Assembly (NCBI RefSeq): GCF_028200735.1
Contig: NZ_JAQKPV010000002.1
Location: 124,001-188,000, forward strand
Origin: Streptomyces sp. ACA25
GTDB lineage: Bacteria > Actinomycetota > Actinomycetes > Streptomycetales > Streptomycetaceae
DNA length: 64,000 nucleotides
Direction of reading: 5' to 3'
Shown here: in pieces, positions 1-8,182 of the stretch
Layout: the number at the start of each line of letters is the position of its first letter
How positions within the stretch are numbered: position 1 is the first letter of the stretch
Notes under the pieces: generated by a model
Seen by the model: the letters and a program-made list of their open reading frames with translations, nothing else
Told to the model about the DNA's origin: nothing
Databases searched by the model: none
Position numbers and translations under genes: made by a program

Positions 1-1
1 G

Positions 2-757
2 GCGGCGGTGGCCACCGGCGCGATGACCACCGGGTTCGTGGTCGTCTTCGGCACCTTCGGGCTGCTCGTCTCCCCGCTGGCACTGACGGTGGACAGCTGG
101 CTGCCGCGCATCACCATGGTGGTCGGCCTGATCCTGGTCGGCACCGGCGGCTGGCTGCTGGCCGGGCGGGAGTTGCGGGTGCCGTTGCCCAAGGCGGGCC
201 CGAGCGGCCGCAATCCGGCGGGCTCGGCCCGCGGCATGGCGCTCTTCGGCATCTCCTACGCCGTGGCCTCGCTGTCCTGCACCGTCGGTCCGTTCCTGGC
301 CCTCACCGGCACGGCGTTCCGCGGCGGCAGCGTACCGGGCGTCCTCACCGTGTTCCTGGCCTACGCCGGGGGGATGGGCGCGGTGGTGGGAGTGCTGACC
401 CTGGCCGTGGCGCTGTCCCGGCAGGCCCTGGTCGCCCGCATCCGCCGTGCCCTGCCGTACGTCACCCGGGCCTCGGGAGCGCTGTTGCTGCTCGCCGGGT
501 TCTACGTCACGTACTACGGCTGGTGGGAGCTGTACGGTGGCGCCGGCGACCCGGTGGTCTCCCGCGCCACCGCGTTCCAGGGTGACGTGACCCGGTGGCT
601 GAACGATCTGGGAGCCGGCCCGGTGGTGCTGGCTCTGGCGGTACTGGCCCTGGCGGCAGCGGGTGGCCGGGCGGCGGCAGTCGTCACCGCCCGGCGGCGC
701 CGCCCGGCGGCCGGCCGCGGCGGGCCGGACCGGGCCGAAGGGTCCGGCGGGATCTGA
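2..757 (+). CDS. CcdA/DsbD-like cytochrome c biogenesis membrane protein (5' truncated by window edge)
   Basis: The reading frame is open to the left edge, and the visible N-terminus (ATGAMTTGFVVVFGTFGLL) matches the internal helix of CcdA proteins that follows their first segment. The real start therefore lies outside the window. Several hydrophobic helices follow, including one with a Cys (residues SYAVASLSCTVGPF), the position of the conserved Cys-containing helix in this family. CcdA-type proteins carry reducing equivalents across the membrane to thioredoxin-like partners that serve cytochrome c maturation or disulfide reduction. The C-terminal tail after the last helix is Arg/Gly-rich and probably cytoplasmic. 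The family call is good; the exact electron partner cannot be told from here. Confidence 0.75.
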   Translation, partial: AAVATGAMTTGFVVVFGTFGLLVSPLALTVDSWLPRITMVVGLILVGTGGWLLAGRELRVPLPKAGPSGRNPAGSARGMALFGISYAVASLSCTVGPFLALTGTAFRGGSVPGVLTVFLAYAGGMGAVVGVLTLAVALSRQALVARIRRALPYVTRASGALLLLAGFYVTYYGWWELYGGAGDPVVSRATAFQGDVTRWLNDLGAGPVVLALAVLALAAAGGRAAAVVTARRRRPAAGRGGPDRAEGSGGI

Positions 758-955
758 CCGGATGTCAGCGTCCGGGCGGCGACGCGGGTTCCGGCCGGGA
801 GACGCCTCCGTGCGTGCGCGGCGCCCGGCTACGATCGGGCCGTGGACCCGGTCGGCAGGAGAAGCATCACCGGCACCCACGGGCACCACGGCACCCGGCC
901 CCGGGCTCGGCCCGTCACTCCACAGCGAACCGGTCGCCCGAAAGGAGAAGACCCC

Positions 956-1936
956 ATGCCCTTCCGCTCGGCGCCTCCGGTGACATGGACGGAGAAGGCC
1001 ATGTCCGATCAGTCGGGACGGCTTGTCGTCGTGACGGGGGCCAACGGTGGCATCGGTTACGCCACCGCCCGCGAGCTCGCCCGCCGGGGCGCGCACGTGG
1101 TCATGGCCTGCCGCAACGCGGAACGCGGCCGGGCCGCACTGGGCCGGCTCAGGGCGGAGGTGCCGGACAGCCGGGCCGAGTTGCGTCCGCTCGACCTCTC
1201 CGTGCCGCAGTCCGTCCGGGAGTTCGCGGATGCCTGGGACCACGACCGGCTCGACGTGCTGATCAACAACGCAGGTGTCGTCATGGTCCCCGAGTCCACG
1301 ACGGTGGCCGGCCACGAGTCGCACTTCGGCACCAACCACCTGGGCACGTTCATGCTCACCGGGCTGCTGCTTCCCCACCTGCTCGCCTCCGGTGACCCGC
1401 GGGTGGTCACGGTGTCCAGCGAGACCCACATCACCACCCGGTTTCCACTGGACAGGATCATCAACGGGGAGAACCGGGGCAGGTACTCGGCCACGGCCGC
1501 CTACGGGATCTCCAAGAAGGCCAACGTGTACTTCGCCATGCATCTGCACCGCCTGGCGGTCACGGCGGGCGTGAGCCTGCGCAGCATGATCGCCATTCCG
1601 GGGATGACCGACACGCACGGGATGGCCCGCCAGAACCGCGAGCGCCGGAACCGGCTGTGGGAAGCCGTCGTGCCCGGGGTCATCAGCATGCTGGCCAAGC
1701 CGGTGATCCAGGGAGCATGGCCCACGCTGTACGCCGCGACCGTTCCCGGTCTGCCCGGCGGGAGTTACATCGCCCCCCGTGGGCCGCTGCAGCAGCGCGG
1801 CGGTCCGGCTCCCCGGAACGGCTTCCGGGCCGTCCGCGACACCCGAACAGCCGCACGGCTCTGGGAGTACTCCGAGAAACTCACCGGGGTCTCCTACGAG
1901 TTCCCGCCCCCCGTCCCACCGGGCACCAGCGCCTGA
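956..1936 (+). CDS. Short-chain dehydrogenase/reductase (retinol-dehydrogenase-like)
   Basis: A 326-residue classical-type SDR. The Rossmann motif TGANGGIG is at residues 27-34, LINNAG follows, and the active site is Ser in TVSSETH with YGISK (Tyr about 183, Lys about 187). I chose ATG 956 because AAAGGAG ends about 7 nt upstream. The N-terminal phrase ending in DQSGR before the glycine motif is also typical of this retinol-dehydrogenase/WW-oxidoreductase-like subgroup. An in-frame ATG at 1001, also preceded by GGAG, would give a 15-residue shorter form. It should catalyse an NAD(P)-dependent alcohol/ketone oxidoreduction; the substrate is unknown. It stands alone, with a terminator overlapping its stop codon. 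Confidence 0.85.
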   Translation: MPFRSAPPVTWTEKAMSDQSGRLVVVTGANGGIGYATARELARRGAHVVMACRNAERGRAALGRLRAEVPDSRAELRPLDLSVPQSVREFADAWDHDRLDVLINNAGVVMVPESTTVAGHESHFGTNHLGTFMLTGLLLPHLLASGDPRVVTVSSETHITTRFPLDRIINGENRGRYSATAAYGISKKANVYFAMHLHRLAVTAGVSLRSMIAIPGMTDTHGMARQNRERRNRLWEAVVPGVISMLAKPVIQGAWPTLYAATVPGLPGGSYIAPRGPLQQRGGPAPRNGFRAVRDTRTAARLWEYSEKLTGVSYEFPPPVPPGTSA

Positions 1937-1955
1937 CGCGCGGCGGCGCGTCAGG
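1932..1955 (+). terminator. Hairpin terminator at the SDR stop codon
   Basis: A perfect 10-bp stem (CCTGACGCGC / GCGCGTCAGG) with a 4-nt loop overlaps the TGA stop at 1934-1936. There is no U-run, as is usual in high-GC actinobacteria. Confidence 0.6.
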
Positions 1956-2071
1956 TCCCCCGGCAGCGCGTGTCAGCCGTTGGGAACACGCGTGCCACAA
2001 GTCAGTAGCGATCGGGGACCGATCCGGCGCGGAAACAGACCGGCGGGCCGCGGGATTCTAGAGTCTGCTGC

Positions 2072-3175
2072 ATGAGCCCAGCAGACCAGCAGCCCGGGGA
2101 CGCGGATTCCCCGCACCCCCAGGGACAGCCGCCGAACCCGTACCAGAGCCCCGGGTACCAACAGCCAAATCCCTATCAGCAGCCCGGCTACCAGCAGCCC
2201 GCGCCGCCGCCGGGCATGCCGCCCACGCCGCCGCCGGGAGTACCGGCCGCCCCTCCGCCCGGCATGCCGCCCGCGGGGTACCCGCAGCAGGGGTACCCGC
2301 CGAACCCGTACGAGCAGCCGACGGTCCAGTGGGACAAGGCGTCCGCGGTGCCGCCCGGCGGAGGGGGCGGCAAGCAGGGGAAGACCGCTCTCGCGGTCGT
2401 CGCCGCACTCGCCGTCGTCGCCGCACTCGGCGTCGGTGGGTACTTCGTCTTCACCGGCGGCCAGGACGACGACACCCCTCCGATCGCGGCCGAACCCACC
2501 GGCGACGAGGACGAGGACGAGGAAGAGCCGGAGGAGGAAGAGGAAGAGGAGGAGCCGGACGTCCCCGACGACCCGCGGCAGGGCGTCCGTTCCATCCCCG
2601 ACCCGGTGATCGCCGACGACTGGCAGGTCGTGGTGAGCAGCAAGCGGTACCTCGCCTTCGACGTTCCGCCGGACTGGGAGGTCAGCACCGAAGGGATGAT
2701 GATCTATTGGGAGGACACCATCGAGGGCGACGGCAGCCCGGTGATGAGCCTCTCCGCCCCGGCGACGTTCCAGGACAACTGGTGCGGCCACAGTTCTCGT
2801 CTCGTCACCGGCACCCGGGGCGCGCAAGGGGGGTCCGGGACCGACGAGGCCGCGGAGGGATCCGCCGGCAGCCTGGTGTGGGCCGCCTATGACCAGGCGA
2901 AGGAAGGCGAGCTGGACTACACCGAGGCGGAGCCGTTCTCGAGCGACCACGGCATCGAGGGGCACGTCTCCTACGGGGTGGCCAAGAACGTACCGCTCGA
3001 CGAGGACGACGAGTGCGACGTCGGCGAGGGCAAGTCGATCTCCGTGTCCTACCTCGACGCCAACGCCGATCTCGCGGTCTGGGGTCTGGTGATGGACACC
3101 GGCTTCGAGGAGCAGCCGGACGACGAGACGCTGGAGCTGGTCATGTCCAGCCTCCGGCCGTACAACCACGACTGA
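2072..3175 (+). CDS. Proline/glutamine-rich, single-pass membrane-anchored protein of unknown function
   Basis: 367 residues in four zones. Residues 1 to about 95 are a disordered Pro/Gln/Tyr/Gly-rich cytoplasmic tail with repeated PNPYQ, PGYQQP and PPPGM(P/V)P phrases. One transmembrane helix lies at about 110-127 (TALAVVAALAVVAALGVGGYF). An acidic Asp/Glu stretch at about 135-165 links to a globular extracytoplasmic domain (about 175-367) containing FDVPPDWEV and several Trp and Cys residues. This layout is common among actinobacterial 'septum/serine-kinase-substrate-like' proteins, but I recognise no catalytic motif. ATG 2072 is the first start in frame; no strong Shine-Dalgarno is visible. 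It converges with the next gene across a hairpin. Confidence 0.75.
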   Translation: MSPADQQPGDADSPHPQGQPPNPYQSPGYQQPNPYQQPGYQQPAPPPGMPPTPPPGVPAAPPPGMPPAGYPQQGYPPNPYEQPTVQWDKASAVPPGGGGGKQGKTALAVVAALAVVAALGVGGYFVFTGGQDDDTPPIAAEPTGDEDEDEEEPEEEEEEEEPDVPDDPRQGVRSIPDPVIADDWQVVVSSKRYLAFDVPPDWEVSTEGMMIYWEDTIEGDGSPVMSLSAPATFQDNWCGHSSRLVTGTRGAQGGSGTDEAAEGSAGSLVWAAYDQAKEGELDYTEAEPFSSDHGIEGHVSYGVAKNVPLDEDDECDVGEGKSISVSYLDANADLAVWGLVMDTGFEEQPDDETLELVMSSLRPYNHD

Positions 3176-3206
3176 CTCCGCCAGGTGTGGAGGTCAGCGG
3201 CCCGTA

Positions 3207-3233
3207 CCGGCCCGGGGCCGCGCCCCGGGCCGG
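3207..3233. terminator. Bidirectional hairpin between convergent genes
   Basis: A perfect 12-bp GC stem (CCGGCCCGGGGC / GCCCCGGGCCGG) with a 3-nt loop sits between the stop at 3175 and the minus-strand stop at 3244, so it can serve both genes. Confidence 0.6.
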
Positions 3234-3243
3234 GGTCAGCCGG

Positions 3244-6200
3244 TCACCTGCCCGCGGTGAAGGTGCGCGTGATCTCCGCCCAGCGCGCGGCCTGTTCGGG
3301 GCTCATCCGGCCGCGCAGTTCGGCGAGCTTCAGCAGGTTGGCCTCCGCGCCCCGGGTGAGCGTCTGCGCCTCGGCCAGGTAGTGGTCGTCGATCAGCGCT
3401 TCGGTCTCCTCGTCCGTCATCACCGGCACGATGCGTTCGGCGAGCCGGCAGGTGTTGCGGTAGGACCCCTGCAGCAGGAAGGGCGGTTCGGTGCGGTGTG
3501 CGTCGTCCGTGGTGGCCGAGGCGATGTAGGCGGCGTTGACCTTCAGGGTGGTGCGCTGGACGTGCAGCAGCTGGCGGAGCACGGACAGGATCTGCTCCAG
3601 GTCGGCGGCGCTGTACGGGTGCTGGAGCCGGTCCGGGGAGGCGGACTCGTCGCCCCGGGCCAGCCGGACCAGCAGGTCGGTGTCGGCGCGTTCGCGGGCG
3701 GCCAGCGGCGCCAGGACGGGGTTGGAGGTCAGCGCGTTCTCGATGTGGCTGAGCGCGAACAGCTCCTCGCGGCCGGACAGCACGTCTCCGAGGTTCCACA
3801 CGTCGGCCCGGTTGGCGAGCATGTCCGGCACCCGGAAGCGGGTGCCGCCGCCGGTGAACGGGTTGCCGGCCATGCACACCGCGAACCGCTTGCCGCGCAG
3901 GTCGTACGTGGCGGGTTCGCCGTCGGCGACCCGGACCCCGTCGATCCGGCGCTGGGCGTCGCACAGCGGGATGAAGCGCTGCAGCAGCTCCGGTGAGGTG
4001 TGCTGGATGTCGTCCAGGTAGAGGAAGACGTTGTTGCCCATCTCCAGGCCGAAGTTGATTTTTTCGACCTCGCGGCGCGCCGCGGCGTCGGGTGCCGCGG
4101 CCGGGTCGAGCGAGGTGGTGCCGTAGCCCAGGGCCGGGCCGTCCACCTTGACGAAGACCAGCCCGAGCCGGGCGGCGACGTACTCCATCAGGGTGGTCTT
4201 GCCGTAGCCGGGCGGGGAAAGCAGGAGCAGCAGACCCTGACTGTCGGTGCGCCGTTCGCTGCCCGCGGCGCCCAGCTGCTTGGCGAGGTTGTCGCCGATC
4301 AGCGGGAGATACACCTCGTCGAGCAGACGGTTGCGGACGAACGCCGACATGACCTCGGCCCGGTAGGAGCTCAGTCTCAGCCGTTCGCGCTCCGCCTCCA
4401 GGAGGGCGTTGCGGAGCCGGACGTACCGGCGGTGAGCGGGCACCCGGGTGGTGCGGAATTCGGTGGTGCGGGCCAGGAACTCGTCGATGCGCACGGTGAG
4501 CTGCCCGCCGTCCAGGCGGGGGTGCGCGCCCAGCAGCCCACCGGTGCGGGAGACGAGCGGGGCGTCGGTGTCGCGGCGGCGCAGGGTGTCGCCGCACAGC
4601 TCTACCGCGGCGGCCTCCGGCAGGTCGGTGGTTTCCCGGCCGGTGGACTCCGCGAACGCGCCGAGCCAGGCGGTGACCAGCTGGTGCCGGGCAGCCAGGT
4701 CGCTGCCGAGGGCCTGCACATCCTGCGCGAACTCCTTGGCCCCGCCGCTCCCCAGGGCGCTCCGGAAGTCGTCGAGAAGCGACCGCGCAGCCGCGCTGGT
4801 CACGAACCCCTCGTTCTCGGAGGCCAGTTCCTCGAAGAGGTAGGCACCCACGTCGCCCTGGACGGACGGCCGGGGCAGTCCCGCGGTCTCCAGGAAGGTA
4901 CCGGCCGCGTCCGCCAGCTCGGCGGACAGCTCGGTGACGGCGGCGCTGCCGCCGAACGCCGTCCTGGCCCGCGCGAGCGAGCGGGCTCGGGTGGTCCACG
5001 CCTCCCGGTCGGGCCCGGCCGTGCCGAAGGCCCAGAACAGCTGGGCGGCGCACCGCACGTCCGGGGTGAACCCCAGCAGGCCGGCGCCGCTGCGCAGCCG
5101 GAGCACTGCGGCGAGGATGCGGGCGGCGTCGTGGTCGTGCACTCCGCGGTCGTAGCCCTCGTCGTAGGCCGCTTCGGCGGCCCGGCGTACCAGCGGCAGC
5201 AGGTCGTCCTCGCGGGCCGCCGCGAGGAGCTGCTCGCTCTGGCCAGCCTCGTCGGCCTGCGCCAGCAGGCTCGCTGCCAGGTGTTCGGCGCGGTAGACCT
5301 CCGGGGACTCGGAGACCAGCGGGTGATCCCAGAACATGCGGGTCTCGTCGAAGGCGGGGTCGGTGACGGGCGCCCGGTAGTCGGTGCCGGTGACCGCGAA
5401 GGCCAGCGCGCCGTCCTGGGGCACCAGGGTCAGGTCGATCGGCTGGGTGTTGACGCCGAACCGGTGGCGGCCCAGCCGCACGGTACCGTCCGCGCCGTAC
5501 AGGTCGGCCCGGTCGCGCAGGGCCCGGCCTGCCTCCTGCCGGGCGGCCTTGAGCCGGCCCTCGAGCTCCTCGGCTCGTACGGTCTCGCCGAGATCGCGCA
5601 GTTCGGCGGTGGCGGCGCTGACCCGGGCGACCAGCGGGTCGGTGGCGAAGTAGGCGTTGACCTCGTCGAGGGTCCCCAGTCCACCGGCCCGGCGGGACAC
5701 GGTGGAGAGCACACGGCGGGCGGAGTCGGCCAGCCGCTCGGCGTGCCGGGCCCGTTCGTCCAGCTGCGCCTGCTTGCGGGCGGAGAAGGTCTCGTAGATC
5801 TCCTCGCGCTGCTCGGCCAGCTGGGTGAGGAAGTCGTCGAAGGTCCCGAAGCGGGACTCCAGGTTCTCCAGTTGCAGCAGCAGCCTGCCGAGCTGCTCGT
5901 CGCACTCCTCGGGGGTGCGGGAGGCGGCGAGTGCCCCGGAGACAGCCTGCCCGAGCAGGGCGTACTCGGCGGAGAACTCGGCGCGGCCCTCGGTCTCCAG
6001 CAGCTCGCGGCGTCGGCCGTCCAGGACTGCCCGGGCCCGGTTGACGGCGCCCATGACCTCACCGATGCGCTCCAGCAGCCCGGTACGGACGGTGGCGTCG
6101 GCGATGTCCAGGCCACCGATGACGTCGGTGACGATCCGCAGGCTGTCGGCCTGTTCGCCGATCTCGGCGGCCAGGGGATCCGCGAGGGCGACCCGCTCCA

Positions 6201-8046
6201 CGCCGGCGGCGCGTTCGGTCAGTTCCTCCACGGCGGCCCGGCTGTCGTCGAAGGCGTCCTCGCGGGAGAGGAAGGCCACGGCCCGGCGGCCGGTGCCGGC
6301 CAGGGTCTCCGCGAGTTCCTCGCCGATCCGGTCCAGGGCTCCCAGGTCGACGTGCCGCATCTCGCGCAGCGACTGGGCGCGGCCCTGGGCCCGGCGGAGT
6401 TCGGTGAGCAGGGCGACCCACTGGGCGGCGCCCTTCGGGGCCTCGCCGCGGGCCCGGCGCACCAGGGTGGTGACCTCGGCGGCGGTGTTCCCGACCGCCT
6501 CGGCCGCCTGCCGGCGCAGCTCCAGCACCCGCTGGTACTCGTCGATGACCTGTTCGGCGGTGGCACGCAGCGTTTCCACGGGCTCGCCGAGGGACTCCAG
6601 GCCGTCCAGGCCCAGCCAGTGGTACTGGTCGGCGAAGCGCGAGCAGGCGGCCACCACTGCCTCGAACACGGCGGTGCCGGGCTCGAGTTCATCGGCCATC
6701 CGGGCCACGGTCAGCGCGTCGGAGATGCCGCGAACCAGCTCGGCGTTGCCGATGCGGGCCAGCGGGCCGTCACCCTGGGGCTCGCTCGCGGCGTGGGCGT
6801 CGGAGACGAAGGGGGTGCGCCACACCTGTATCGGGTGGACCCGGGTGGGCTCGGGTGAGTCCTCCCGGAAGACGGCCATCGTCCCGTCCTCGAACAGCGA
6901 GAAGCCGTGGCTGACGATCGGGTTGGCGACCTCTTTGCGGATGAGGTTGTAGGGCAGCAGCAGGGTGCGGCCCTCGGCGCGGGCGTGGAAGGCGTAGAGC
7001 ACGTCCTCGCCGTTGGGCGAGCGGATCGCCGCCTTGTACTCGAGGTCGCGGGTGTCGGTGTCGAAGGTCTTCGCCGCGGACCCGGCGGGTGCGGCGGCCA
7101 GGTAGTAGCCGCCGGGGAAGATGATGCCCTGGTCCTCGGGGAGACTGCGGCAGGCCTGGCCGATGCCGTCGAGCCGCACGACTTCCCGGGTGCGGGTGTT
7201 GAACACCAGGTGCCGGTGGTCGCGCTCGTTGTACGGCAGGATCCGGAGCAGGATCAGCGGGCCGACCCGGGCCCAGGAGATGTCGGCGTCGGCCAGCGAC
7301 TGCAGCGGCTCCTCGACGGGCTCGCGGTAGATGCCCTCGCCGGACTCGGTGTTGTCCTCGACCTTGAGGGTGAGGGAGCCGCCGACGGTGTCGACGAACA
7401 ATTCGCCGCCGATGGTGACGTGCGGGTGCACCCCGGCGGTGTGGTCCTCCCGGCCGGTGGCGGTCCACTCGAAGTCGTGCGAGGCGGGGAAGACGTGGTC
7501 CCGTTCGCCCTTGGCGTCCACGTAGGCGGGGATGCCGTCGGGCCCGACGCGCCAGCGCAGCACGCGGATGTCGCTGATCCGTTCGCCGGTCCGGAAGACG
7601 GCCAGCAGCAGGGATCCGACACGGCGCAGCTGGAGCAGCTGGGCCTGGCTGTAGTAGCGGTAGAGGCTGGCGAAGTCCCGCTGGAACGCGGGGTCGTCGA
7701 GCAGTCCGGGGACGGCGTCCACCGGCGCCTCGGTGAAGTGCTGGCCCTCGGCACCGCCCCGGTAGTGGAAGAGGCCGAAGACGTCGTGGATCTCCGTGGT
7801 CTGCTTGAGGCCGAAGTGCACGTTGTAGCCGAACAGCAGCAGGCCGCCGACCTGGACGATGTCCCGGGGCACGCAGTTGTGCTCGGTGCGGATCCGGTCG
7901 GTGGCGGTGAGCTCGAGCTCCCGGCCGCCGAAGGTCTCGATGCGCCGGGTGTTGAGGGTCGCGGCACGTTCGGCGAGCCGGCCCGCCGCGGCCTTCATCC
8001 GGTCCCTGAGCACCTCGTAGGTGCCCGCGTCCATCTCGGTGCTCAT
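3244..8046 (-). CDS. Giant AAA-type ATPase, 'DNA repair ATPase' / DUF3686-like
   Basis: A 1600-residue protein. ATG 8046 is preceded by CAGGAG at good spacing. The N-terminal third (RTEHNCVPRDIVQVGG, FGYNVHFGLK and later beta-rich segments) looks like the DUF3686 region. Residues about 450-900 are long Arg/Glu/Ala-rich helices likely to form coiled coils. A single AAA module is C-terminal: Walker A in SPPGYGKTTLMEYVA (about 1275-1285), Walker B in VFLYLDDIQH (about 1343) and a sensor-1 Asn in CMAGNPFTGGG. It is the last gene of a minus-strand set with a flotillin and a YqiJ-like protein, which suggests it works at a membrane platform. The 'DNA repair' name comes from family annotation; nothing here proves a DNA substrate. 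Confidence 0.8.
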   Translation of the reverse strand: MSTEMDAGTYEVLRDRMKAAAGRLAERAATLNTRRIETFGGRELELTATDRIRTEHNCVPRDIVQVGGLLLFGYNVHFGLKQTTEIHDVFGLFHYRGGAEGQHFTEAPVDAVPGLLDDPAFQRDFASLYRYYSQAQLLQLRRVGSLLLAVFRTGERISDIRVLRWRVGPDGIPAYVDAKGERDHVFPASHDFEWTATGREDHTAGVHPHVTIGGELFVDTVGGSLTLKVEDNTESGEGIYREPVEEPLQSLADADISWARVGPLILLRILPYNERDHRHLVFNTRTREVVRLDGIGQACRSLPEDQGIIFPGGYYLAAAPAGSAAKTFDTDTRDLEYKAAIRSPNGEDVLYAFHARAEGRTLLLPYNLIRKEVANPIVSHGFSLFEDGTMAVFREDSPEPTRVHPIQVWRTPFVSDAHAASEPQGDGPLARIGNAELVRGISDALTVARMADELEPGTAVFEAVVAACSRFADQYHWLGLDGLESLGEPVETLRATAEQVIDEYQRVLELRRQAAEAVGNTAAEVTTLVRRARGEAPKGAAQWVALLTELRRAQGRAQSLREMRHVDLGALDRIGEELAETLAGTGRRAVAFLSREDAFDDSRAAVEELTERAAGVERVALADPLAAEIGEQADSLRIVTDVIGGLDIADATVRTGLLERIGEVMGAVNRARAVLDGRRRELLETEGRAEFSAEYALLGQAVSGALAASRTPEECDEQLGRLLLQLENLESRFGTFDDFLTQLAEQREEIYETFSARKQAQLDERARHAERLADSARRVLSTVSRRAGGLGTLDEVNAYFATDPLVARVSAATAELRDLGETVRAEELEGRLKAARQEAGRALRDRADLYGADGTVRLGRHRFGVNTQPIDLTLVPQDGALAFAVTGTDYRAPVTDPAFDETRMFWDHPLVSESPEVYRAEHLAASLLAQADEAGQSEQLLAAAREDDLLPLVRRAAEAAYDEGYDRGVHDHDAARILAAVLRLRSGAGLLGFTPDVRCAAQLFWAFGTAGPDREAWTTRARSLARARTAFGGSAAVTELSAELADAAGTFLETAGLPRPSVQGDVGAYLFEELASENEGFVTSAAARSLLDDFRSALGSGGAKEFAQDVQALGSDLAARHQLVTAWLGAFAESTGRETTDLPEAAAVELCGDTLRRRDTDAPLVSRTGGLLGAHPRLDGGQLTVRIDEFLARTTEFRTTRVPAHRRYVRLRNALLEAERERLRLSSYRAEVMSAFVRNRLLDEVYLPLIGDNLAKQLGAAGSERRTDSQGLLLLLSPPGYGKTTLMEYVAARLGLVFVKVDGPALGYGTTSLDPAAAPDAAARREVEKINFGLEMGNNVFLYLDDIQHTSPELLQRFIPLCDAQRRIDGVRVADGEPATYDLRGKRFAVCMAGNPFTGGGTRFRVPDMLANRADVWNLGDVLSGREELFALSHIENALTSNPVLAPLAARERADTDLLVRLARGDESASPDRLQHPYSAADLEQILSVLRQLLHVQRTTLKVNAAYIASATTDDAHRTEPPFLLQGSYRNTCRLAERIVPVMTDEETEALIDDHYLAEAQTLTRGAEANLLKLAELRGRMSPEQAARWAEITRTFTAGR

Positions 8047-8182
8047 GGGTCTCCTGCGTGCTGCGGCGCCTCGTCCGCGGACGCCGGAGTCGTCCGCGGA
8101 CGGGCGGATGGGGATGTGCGGGGTGGTGCGGGCCGTCCCCGTCCCCGGCCGCGGCGGGCCGGAGGCGAGGACGGCACCGGCG

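Noticed and set aside
2188..2560. Low-complexity region as a repeat array or CRISPR
   Set aside because: It encodes the Pro/Gln-rich tail and acidic linker of one protein; repeats are short, imperfect and codon-periodic.
4000..6858. A 952-residue open frame on the plus strand
   Set aside because: It is antisense to the giant ATPase; its Gly/Val/Gln-rich composition is that of a high-GC shadow frame with no domain motif.
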